From contig NC_083598.1 of the NCBI RefSeq assembly GCF_020882245.1, positions 82,341,714-82,405,713 of the forward strand: DNA of 64,000 nucleotides, given 5' to 3'. Shown here piece after piece: positions 26,154 through 37,400 of the stretch. Below the pieces are notes generated by a model. That model did no database searches. It saw only the letters and a program-made list of their open reading frames with translations, and was not told where the DNA came from. A program made the translations under genes and the position numbers. Origin of the DNA: Rhopalosiphum padi (lineage: Eukaryota > Arthropoda > Insecta > Hemiptera > Aphididae). The first letter of the stretch is position 1; each line of letters starts with the position of its first letter.

Positions 26154-27359
26154 TATTGGAATTAGGAAGTCTACTATACTTGAAATAATAATTATTAAAA
26201 TAATACGGATTCAAATTTGGACATATATTAAATTGTTAATATAAGTAATAAATAAAAATCGAGTATAATTGCTATATTAACATTTTTGACCATTAATTAA
26301 CTATGAATATTTAATTAATTTTGTAAAATTAATGTGCCTGTATATGCAATATTTTGTTGTAAGCTTTGAAGGTTCTATAGAATCTGTGTGGTCTTGGAAT
26401 ATAACGCTATAATAATACATTTAAATAATATGAACTTATACTACTACTACTGCGTCTAAATCTTTTTATTATTTTATAGATGCATAAATATATTAATAAC
26501 ATTAATTGGTTTTTATAAAATCAAGACATAATAATATTGATGCGAATAGATAAATTTTTAAATAATATATTGGTAAATATTATGTATCTAATATATTATT
26601 ATCATATGTATAATATTATATATTTTATAAATAATTTAGTCTTAAAATGCTGTTCGAATCTTGAATAAGTTGTACAATAATCTAAATGTGCGTGAAAAGT
26701 GCTTAGAAAATTAATGAAAAAAATGCATTTTATTATAGTTTAATTCATATAAATTAATAACAACAAACAATTATTATTGATCGTTGTAGAATATAATTTT
26801 TTTTTTAAATAGTATCATATAACTTTTATCAATATATCTCAGATAGATTATTAAAGTATAATATTAAATATAATATTTGTGTGTGTTTATAATAATTTAA
26901 TTAATAAATATTTACTTAATATTGATTTAATATTATTTGAGTTAAGTGTTTTAAAATAATTTGAAAAAATGTAGTAATCTGATACTTATTTTATCAAGTT
27001 GAAAGAGTTATAAATTGTTTATGTAATTAATATTATTGATGTGGCTCTTTAAATTAATTGTGGCTATTATAGCAGCTGTCAATAACCAAAATTGATGTAT
27101 ACGTCAGAATCGCAGTCTTATTATATCCTTAGGATAATGTGTTACGTTATTTATGATGAATAGTCATAATTACTTTCAGTTATTTAATTAACAGCTATAT
27201 ATAGATAGGTAATAATATAATATTATTTTTGCATTCTCCAAATGTAATTCAAATTAAACGAAATATTTTAGACAAGTATTACAGTTTAATATCCGATCGA
27301 AGGCATATATTTTATTCGTTAGGTAACACTATTGAATTTGGCAATAGAAGTGTGTAGAC

Positions 27360-28420
27360 AAAAAATGTTACCACGAGATAACGAGTTGCTTTTATCGGAG
27401 TCGCCGACTAAAGCGCGGCACATTCGCGCGCCGTAAGGAACAAATATTTTAAATTATTATTTATTAATTAGGACGACTATTTCTTAGGACTATATTACAG
27501 GCTGTAATAATAGTCGTCCTATACATTATACTACGGATCGTTGTATATACAAAAAAATAAAAAAAAAATAAAAAGTTTCGCGCTAAAAAATATAAATACT
27601 GTTGTAATAACTTGCAGGACAACAATAATTCTTATATTTTACTATGATACTGCTATAACGTACGGCTTTTGGCTGGGGGTTGAAAATAGCTCGTCGTCTC
27701 GAAGGCGGTTATTCAAAACCCATCGGTGCGCATAAACATACACTATACGGACGAAATCTGTTCTAGACTCGCGGACCGCGGACGCTTTGACCTAAAAGGG
27801 TATCTACCGCCCGCACCACCCCTTCCAGCACCCCATCGCCGCCGCCCGACCGTAAACGCCACGACCAACGGAACACACCCTGCTCCCCACCCGACAACCG
27901 CCCACACCTGAAAAACTGCCACCGCCAATTGCTACGGGCGTGTCGGACGATATCGTCGTCGCTGTAATATTATCAACATTGCCGTCACACACTCGAGTCG
28001 CAGCGGTGAGCGTTTTTAATCGAAAAATTACTGGGCAAACAACGTTCAAAAGTCCGCTCGGAAAAAAAAAAAACGATTACGGCGTTAATGACACGCACAC
28101 GCACACACATGTACGTGGCGGAATAATGACGACGTGTCGTACGCGACTCCATCGGCCGACCTGCACCGACCGCGCACAAGTCTGACGGCCGCCGCCGCCG
28201 CCGCTGCCGCCGAGAGGTCTCGAAGGGCGTGCGCGCGGCGGCTTATAGATCGGCGGGCCGGAGCGCTCCGCGCCGTCAGCTCCGCTCGGCGCGCCCGGCG
28301 CGGTCTCTCGTCAAAGCACAGTGTGCAGTACGCACAGCATCCGCGACCCGACGAGCAGTCGTCCAGAGCGGCGAGGCCGATTGTCTATCGATTCAGTCGA
28401 CCGCCGCCGAGGAAAACGCG
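27360..28420 (+). promoter_or_regulatory. GC/CpG-rich promoter and 5' UTR region of alpha2
   Basis: This block becomes strongly GC- and CpG-rich immediately before the alpha2 ATG at 28421, with CA-rich microsatellite sequence (28090-28113) and GCC/CGC repeats (28189-28212). The frame of the alpha2 start exon stays open upstream to about 28229 but contains no ATG before 28421. An initiator-like TCAGTC occurs at 28393-28398, very close to the ATG, and other possible start sites exist upstream. It is a TATA-less, GC-rich promoter by appearance. Confidence 0.5.
27470..27520. repeat. 12-bp inverted repeat (hairpin/cruciform)
   Basis: AGGACGACTATT at 27470-27481 is perfectly complementary to AATAGTCGTCCT at 27509-27520, with a 27-base spacer. 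The spacer itself contains a near-palindrome, TTACAGGCTGTAA. It lies about 900 bases upstream of the alpha2 start codon. It might be a protein-binding dyad, a tiny MITE remnant or an RNA hairpin; the sequence does not decide. Confidence 0.6.
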
Positions 28421-31400
28421 ATGCCGTCCGTCGCCACCGCCGCCGGCGACGGAGACGATCATCTCCACCCCCACCACATCAACAACAACAACAACAACAA
28501 CAATAACAGTAACAACAACAGTAATAACCACAACAGCAGCAGCAGCAGCAGCAAAAGGTTCCGGGGACGGCGCCGCCGCCGGGGTTGCGCGCAGCTGACG
28601 TCGTCACTGCCGCTGTTGTTGTTGTCGGCCGTCGGGTGTCTGTGCAATCCGGACGCCAAGCGGCTGTACGACGACCTGCTCAGCAACTACAACCGGCTCA
28701 TCCGGCCGGTCAGCAACAACACCGACACCGTTCTGGTCAAGTTGGGCCTCAGGCTGTCGCAGCTCATCGAGTTGGTACGCCGTCGTGTGACCCATCACAC
28801 CCCTCCCCCGCAGATCTCGCGCCCGCGGGTCGGATCGGTGCCATCGATAATAATATATGACCGTCGCGACGAGGGCACGCCACTGCGTATAAAACCAGTA
28901 GCCATATCGTAGTCGTAGACGTGCTTGTTGTACAATATCGTTATTGCAGTTATATAGGAGTAGTGGTTGTCGTAGTGGTAGTAGTTTAGTGGTAGTAGTA
29001 GAAGTAGTATACCGTGTGTGTGGGTTGTTGTGGGTCGATCGTCTATCGTCAAGACTCAGCGGGTACTCCGAGTCGTAAATATACGTCTTATTACCCGCGA
29101 CGACCGGTTGCGGGGGTTTGTGGCCGGAACCGCGTTGTGGCGAAGGCGATCTCGATAATACACTTGCCATTTTGGCATTTCGTAGAGATTTCGATTTTAA
29201 TGGTATACAAATATATTTCATATGATTTGACGACTGCTTAATATTTAAACCGATAGTATTAGGTTTGTAAATGGTTATGAGACTGACTTTCACCGTCTTC
29301 CACGTGTGGTTTGACTGAAATCTATTGAATTCGAAACGCTAATATACAAGCTTAAATAAATAATAGACGATCGCTTTTACACACGATAACTAGTTATCGT
29401 TAGAAAGTTATCGATAACATTGAGAAAATGAAATCAAAAATAGTTTTCGCATAATAAGAGTATAAAACCTAAATTATCTATATCAGAGTTATCAAACGGG
29501 TGTAATAATATTATTAGTAAATATCCTTACATTGAAGTTGAAATTGCGTAGGGTTCATATTAAAATTGTATGTGCAACGGAAAATGATAGGATAAATAAA
29601 CTTCGCATGATGTTAACAAAAACAAAAAAATCACTCATATACGTGCGTACTATCTACGCCCAAATTGGACTCGCCGAGTACTTTTATTAGCGAAGGCATA
29701 ATGAACGCGCGTGTGCTTCTTATCGTAAGGCTTCGGTCGCCACCGTCGTCGTTCGGACTCGTAACCAGACACTATAAACGATACGTTTCAGCGTAAAAAT
29801 CAACCACACTGATTTATTCAATAAGTACGTTACAACCGCACTTTAAGTATACAGAGTGATTCTTTTGAAGGAAAACGAAATACGTTACGTCTATTTATAT
29901 TATTTTTGTTTGACACCTCGCATTTTAAATTTCGCATTCCGGAGAAAAATATTATTCTCATTAAGTTTGTACATAAAAATCGAACTTTTAATGGGTAGTC
30001 GATTTGTTATTAGAAATATAAAAAGTTTAGACGAGTGTTGTAGTAGTGGACCAACATTTTGCCGAGTGCCGCGTGTGCGCCACTCCATTATTATTGCGCG
30101 ACACACATATTATGCCATAATATCATAGCAGGACCCTATTAACACCGCAGGTATACTTAGAAGCCATACGAAATTGCGAGATATTGTACAAACATTATGC
30201 GTGTATTTTCGGTTGTAATAAAATACAAATCGTGACGTCGGATGAAAGTTACGTGCCCACATAATACAATAAAATGATTTTATATACTTAAACCGTTGCT
30301 GTCGGTGTACATTTAAATAAACTACTACATGGGAAATATTAGAACGATAGGTGATCCATCAAGGATATTATGAATTTAGTATACGAAGCGTTTATACGAT
30401 GCATGTTTTATGCTCACAGGCTCTTACAATGCATACTTCGATTAGGAACTCTGAATAAAACGAATACAATATATACTGAATATCGTCAATGGTTGGAATA
30501 ATGTCCATTCATATAAAAATTGCATAAACTATTTAAATGGTAATGATGGTATATACCAAAATACCGAATGTATTCATTGTCAATTTTCCAGCCAAGAAAT
30601 GGCGAAACGAGGTTCAATTGAGACACTAGCTCCTATTATTTAGTTTAGTAGTATTGAAATCTGGTATTATACTTGACTGTGAATTTGATCACACTTGAAT
30701 TGAAAAAAATGATATTATGGCATTTGTCATTCGTGGTATGACATTGATGGATAATCGCTTATAGTTAGCAATAATAAATAAATATTATTTTAGTTTAAAA
30801 ATTTAAATTTAAAATTAATAAATTTCTATAGTAAGCATGTATAGTGTATACGTTTACGAGTGACGTTGTAAACGATTATTGGCGGTGTGATGAATTCCCG
30901 TAATCACACGTAAATGTATTTAATACGTAGTTAACATCATAATATATGAATGATATTTTTTTATGCTTAAACATTTAACACACATATGAGCATAATAGTT
31001 GTAAAAATAATTTATAGTAGTCATTAAAGCAAAACTCGTTTGCGTTGTTTTAGCGATCGCAAATACGTTTTTAGAAACGGATAACTTATTGCTAATGTAA
31101 TTACAGTTGACAATTTAAACACAATTATAGTCGATAAGTTTTGTTATACAATTTACTATTATAGTTTAAATTAAAACATTTAAATTTATAGAGTTAATTA
31201 TGGTTTGTAGTGTTTTAATTTAATATATATGTTACGGTAAATGACGAAAAATAATAATTTACGTAATTTACCGGTAAATATTGTTAATATCCATTTTTAA
31301 TTTATATGAGTAGATTTTTATGTCAATCACCGGGAATTTACGATAAAAAATTATAAAAATGGTTATTGTTGTATTTATATCATATTATATTATTAACTAT

Positions 31401-34400
31401 TTATTTTCATATATTAATGATCCATGACATTTTGAATTACAAAGTTTACCTGAAGAACGACAAGCACATTTATTATTTTTACATTTAGTTTTGCAGTGAC
31501 ATCGTTGGTACCCTTGAGTGCCCGAAATACTGCTCAAACCAGCTGCCTCTCGAAGAGTTAGCTGTTTTTCTTTGATAGATTTGCGCAAAAACATATTTAT
31601 AGATAGTAGATACTAGAAATCTACCTAATGTAAAACCGTGCAGCAGAAAAACATAAAAGTTATGTTATAGTCGAATTTTAGTATTATACACAACATTTAC
31701 CAATTTGTTTGGTGAATATCCCAATTAACCGGTAAATATCGAAAATCTCCATTTTGTATATATGTTTACGATAATTCCCGGTTAATTACGTAATTTTCAT
31801 GTGTTACATCATTTACCGTAACATATAAATATAATAAACATAATAAAAAATGTATTACATATTTTTCAATCTTACCACGAAGTGTTTTTTTTACAATATT
31901 TTATATACAATCCATAGACAATGATATTATAATTCGAACAAAAACAGATATGGAAGAATATCATATTAATTGACGTATTTTCTTTTTAAGAATCTCAAGG
32001 ATCAAATTTTAACGACAAACGTATGGCTGGAACACGTAAGCAATTTTTAATATTTTACGTAGAAATTGTTTTTAATCAATTGAATTTAGGAATGGGCGGA
32101 TCACAAATTTATATGGGAACCACTAGAATATGGAGGTGTCAAAGAGCTTTACGTGCCATCTGAGCATATTTGGTTACCGGATATCGTCCTTTACAATAAG
32201 TAGGTCACAAGTCACTTGATGGTTAAATACAATATTTAGGCCAAGTCAAATTGTCTTTAAATCGCAATATTATTGTGTTGTATTAATATATTAGTGCTGA
32301 CGGCGAATACGTGGTTACTACTATGACAAAGGCTGTGCTTCATTACTCGGGTAAAGTAATGTGGACACCACCAGCAATCTTCAAATCATCGTGCGAAATT
32401 GATGTTCGCTATTTCCCATTTGATCAACAAACATGTTTTATGAAATTTGGTTCATGGTCATATGATGGAAACCAGGTAAATACGAAACTAAATTTTTCAT
32501 AAATATCTGAAAAATAAATTAAAAAGATATATATTAATATAGTATGGTAAATTGTTTAAAATATATATTTATGTACGTCATAAAATCTGCCGATTTACAT
32601 AATTCTACAAATTTAGTTACTGTTTTCACGAAATATAATCTAATATTTTATCGCTATGTACTAGAGTTCAAAACTAAAATTATTTACTATATTTGTGCCA
32701 AGTACCAACAAATAAATTACCTACTATAAAAGTGCATACAATTCAGTATTTGGGAAAATATTTATTTATCATAATTTCAAGTATTGATGATTCTTATTTG
32801 AAAATGTTGTATAAGCTAGTAGGTGAATATTTATTAAAAATAATAATATTATGTGACGTAATACCGCATAACCCACAACACAGAATACATTTCCTGACTT
32901 AACATTTACGAAGCTTATTCACATAACAATATTTCAATTAGGTTAGGTTAGATTTTGTTTTTGGATAGATAAATTTTAAAATTATTATTGAGAAGACAAA
33001 ATATTAAAATAGTGTTAGCGAAAATAACGCGAGAAATAATATTCACTTTAGTAAGAATTTGATAGTAGGTACTTATATTTTTTTTTGTTTATTGCAAATA
33101 TACTTCACAATCTGTAAGTTAAAATGTTCACAATTAGTAAAGATGATGTGTTGAATGGGTTAGAAATATTTTAAGAGAATGGATCATTAATAGAACTTCG
33201 TGACATGTGTGTTTATTCGGTTAATTCGAAAGTTATAGAACTATTTTCGTTTTAGTCGTCTACGGGGTCACCTAGGTTAGTTAGAGCAGATACTTCAGTT
33301 CAGTAATAAGAAGATTGCGGTAGTTGAGGTTGGGTCATAGTCATTTGTAAAAAGGCTTAGCTAAATTTTGTACAGTTGTAATAATTAAGAACTACATTTT
33401 TAGAGTGTGATTTGAGACATAAAAGGGTTCAGAATCCCTGATTGGATGTAACTATTGTGATACATTATAAAAAATATAAAAAAATAATTATTTATAAGCT
33501 CTAAGACTCCAAATTGTGTAACACATTTTAATACAATCGTTCAATATCTAACAGTGTAATTATTATGGTAATATAAATAAATATTATGAATAATCACTTT
33601 ATAATATGTTTATACATTTATTATTCTAAACGTTTTGTTATAATTATGGGTTCGGATCCTATACTCGACTTAAGTCGAAATTAACAAAATTTAGGTTCAA
33701 TAAATAGATAGTGACCTTTCAAAATCGTTACCTTGCTGTAAGAACGTTATTTTCAGTTCCTATATATTTTCATAAAAATGAGTATCCTTGATTAGTAAAG
33801 AACGCCACCATTATATTCTTACTGAGGTTGTAAAATGTATTAGAGCTTAGGAATAGTACACCATTTATGGAGATTTCGTATTTTATTACGCATTTGATCA
33901 AGCGTTTTTATTACTTGAGTTATTTATTTGGACAGTTCATAATTTATCTATCGGTGCACGGCAGTGTATTAATAGTTAATACTAAGACAGAGTTCAATAA
34001 TAAATAATAATAATATGATATTGAGTTGAGCCTAAGTCTAAAAGAAAAAAAAGCTGAAATAATATTTTTTATGCATAAAAAAAAAAAAATTATGAAATTA
34101 AAATTTTTTTTTAACCGTTTGATCAATTTAAATGGACACATTAAAATAATAATATGATATACATTTTTACAATTATAGTAATAAATCGAATGACGTATTT
34201 ATAATATTCACATAGTTATATTAATCTACATTTTTTTAATTATTTGAAAACACGTATAATAATTTTGATTTTTTATATTAATATATAGTCATACTAATAA
34301 TAATATACCATTTCATAAATTATTCTAATGTGTATAGTTGTAATCGACCTTAACATTAAATTTTTATCGATTAGTGAATTGTATCCTTAGGCTGATTACT

Positions 34401-37400
34401 ATCCTCTACCTCCCGATATGATAAAATATAATATTATTATAACCATGACATTGACGTAAACATAAATATACTATTTGGGAATAATGTGATAATACAGATA
34501 TTTTTGATATCGTAATGAGTTTTTATTAAAATGAGTTAGAATTATGTTTTAAATATGTTACTTTTAAATTTTTTATCTCCGTGCTAATTTCGTTTCTGTT
34601 GAATCAATACCGTTGTTTCAGGGTCAACATTAAAATTATAAATTTCTTCGTTTCCTGTATCATAAAGGATTATGATGTAGGATTAATCAGGATGATAGGA
34701 TTATTTTTATTTATTTATATTATATTAATATTTTTCGATTTCCCGAATTAATCAAATACAATCTGTATTATTTTTTGGATAATTTTCACCTTTTATCGTA
34801 AAACCAATATAAAGTAGATCGTTGTCACAAATTACACTGTATTATTACTGGTTGTTCAATAATAGCGATGAATCTTTCGATAATCGATTGGTTGGCTCCA
34901 ATATTATTTTAACCAAGCATTGAATTTGGTCCTACGAAAATTTGCGTTATTCGCTATGGTTGACCAGAGATGAAAAAAAAGTAATCAACGCGTACCCATC
35001 CCCTCTGCCGTTAGAGATGAATAAAAAAGATGTTGCAAAAATGTTTTCGTAAAGTCTATAATACAATTTGCAGTAATGCGGTGGACTGTGTTTTACTGTT
35101 TTTTGAGATCGATCTATTGACAAATTTCGTAACGAATTACAGATAAACCTCAAGCACATAGGCCAGTTGGTTGGAACTAACAAAGTGGACGTGGGCATCG
35201 ATCTGTCTGCATACTATCCGAGCGTGGAATGGGACATTCTCGGCGTGCCGGCGGAGAGACACGAAAAGTACTACTCGTGTTGCGTGGAACCTTATATCGA
35301 CATATTCTTCAACATAACTCTGAGGCGGAGGACCCTGTTCTACACCGTCAACCTTATCGTGCCCTGCGTGGGCATATCTTATCTGTCAGTGCTGGTGTTC
35401 TACTTGCCCGCCGATTCCAAGGAGAAGATTTCACTGTGCATCACGATCCTCCTGTCCCAAACCATGTTTTTCTTGCTCATATCCGAAATCATTCCGTCGA
35501 CGTCGCTGTCGCTACCGCTGCTAGGAAAATACCTGTTGTTCACTATGCTTTTGGTCGCCTTGTGCGTGGTCGTCACCATAATCATCATAAATATACATTA
35601 CAGGTAAGTAGACATGAGTATATTATAATTATTTCTTCCGTACGATACTCTTACCAAGCAATCCAGCATCACTGCCAATATCGTTTTAATACTTAAACGT
35701 TACACACGTCAATTGTATTTTTACAATCCTTCCCAAAAAAGTTTAAAAACATAACGTAAAATTACTTCACACATTTGTTGATGGGTGAGAAGAGGCTGTG
35801 GAATTATTATACAATTAGTGAAATAGTATATTTTTGGAAATTTGTAGTATTTTTCTATTATGAATATAACACAAAACAAAACAATTATTTATTATTAATT
35901 TATTTATTTATGAGTATTATTTTATTTATGAGTTGATACTATATATTACTCGTATGAATTTAAAACAAAAATATAATCGACACACTCTTATATACATGAT
36001 ACGATTAGTGTACATCGATAAATAAGTCATAAGTGTTTCTTGTGTCAGGTGTAATTTTTTTAACGATTACAGCTAAATTCAATCAAAAATAATAGTAGTT
36101 ATAAATGTAACTATTCTATATAAATGATAACTGTATACTACAACACCGAACCACGGCAAATGTAAACGAATTTCTGATTATTACATTTTTATACCTATTT
36201 TATTTCCGTAAACTAATATAATTTGTAATCGATAACAAATTTTTTAACATAAAAATATAACACTTGAATCGTAACAAAGGCACTTACTATTAATTAAATT
36301 GCATGTTGTATATTAAAACACTTTTTTTTTTTACTTTAGGCAACCGAGTACGCACAAAATACCATCGTGGATGCGGACGGTGTTCATCAGAGCACTTCCG
36401 AAAATGTTACTTATGAGGGTACCCGAACAGCTGTTGGCAGATTCGGCGCTGAAACAGAAACATATGAAAACTTGCAAAAAATTAAACCTTAATTTGGCCA
36501 GGTATGAGTATGCGTTACCTTGTCCCGAGCTCCGACGGGGTTTGATACGTACAAAATAATTATTTAGTAACGTCAACCAATCGATATTATTCTCATCAAT
36601 TTTTGTGTTTAGATAATAAGACGAGTGAATTTTTACAAGTGGCACCCCTAAAATCTACACTCGTTTATTTTGTTTTTTTTCTAAACAACTATAGAAATTG
36701 TTGACTAGTAAATGTCGTCTGCATTTTACATTGTTAGATAGATTTAAGTTTGATTCTTGTTTAAAAATCACGATGCTGAATCCATTTTATACTAGAACTT
36801 TTCAAATATTTTGAACTTTAATCCGATAACGACACGATTATAAAATCGTGAAAACAGATAGGAGCCGTATGGAAAGTAAGAGAAATACTATGGATAGTAT
36901 TCTAAGGAACAGTTATTTATGTTTTATAATACATAAATATTGTATTAAACTTAAAAATAATTTTTCTCAAATTTTTTGGTGTGTATTCGATGTTGTGTAT
37001 TAATTTCAAACGAGCTTGAAGATTTTCGAATCTATCAAAGTCCAAGTTTTTCGAAAGTTTCGTATATTATACAAGTTTAAATGGCTATTCCACACTCATT
37101 GGACGTTATTTGTGGTAGGTAACACTATTTTAATATTTATCGAGATATCATAATATAATTGAACTTCTATATGATCTTAATATATAAAAAAGTTAGGTTA
37201 GGTTAAATAATTGTGGACTTAGAATAATTAATACCAATTTCGACAGAAAAAATTGTATTCGAACTTTTTTTTTAAATTTAATTTGCCGGAAATAATAATG
37301 GTATTTTATTGGGTTTTTTTTTTTTGTCTGCGGAATCGACCCGTCTGGCGGTCGGACGACGTAGACCGCGGGGCGCCACCTGACCGGTATTTTTGTTTGT

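Larger units (their letters stand above)
28775..31990 (+). other. First intron of alpha2
   Basis: This 3216-bp intron separates the signal/N-terminal exon from the 45-bp exon encoding NLKDQILTTNVWLEH. The first few hundred bases stay GC-rich and include GTA/GTAGTAG-type repeats (about 28961-29010). The rest is AT-rich apart from a 602-bp TIR-bounded element. No alternative coding exon was recognised. Confidence 0.7.

Noticed and set aside
28229..28420. Upstream in-frame extension of the alpha2 first exon
   Set aside because: The frame is open but the apparent start at 28229 is GTG and no ATG occurs before 28421, so the extension is unlikely to be translated.
33646..33657. GGTTCGGATCC, resembling a tRNA B box
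   Set aside because: No A box, acceptor stem or cloverleaf could be placed around it.
35229..35696. 155-codon frame on + overlapping the alpha2 M1-M3 exon
   Set aside because: It is the wrong frame of the 461-bp exon and runs past its splice donor; the receptor frame explains the sequence.
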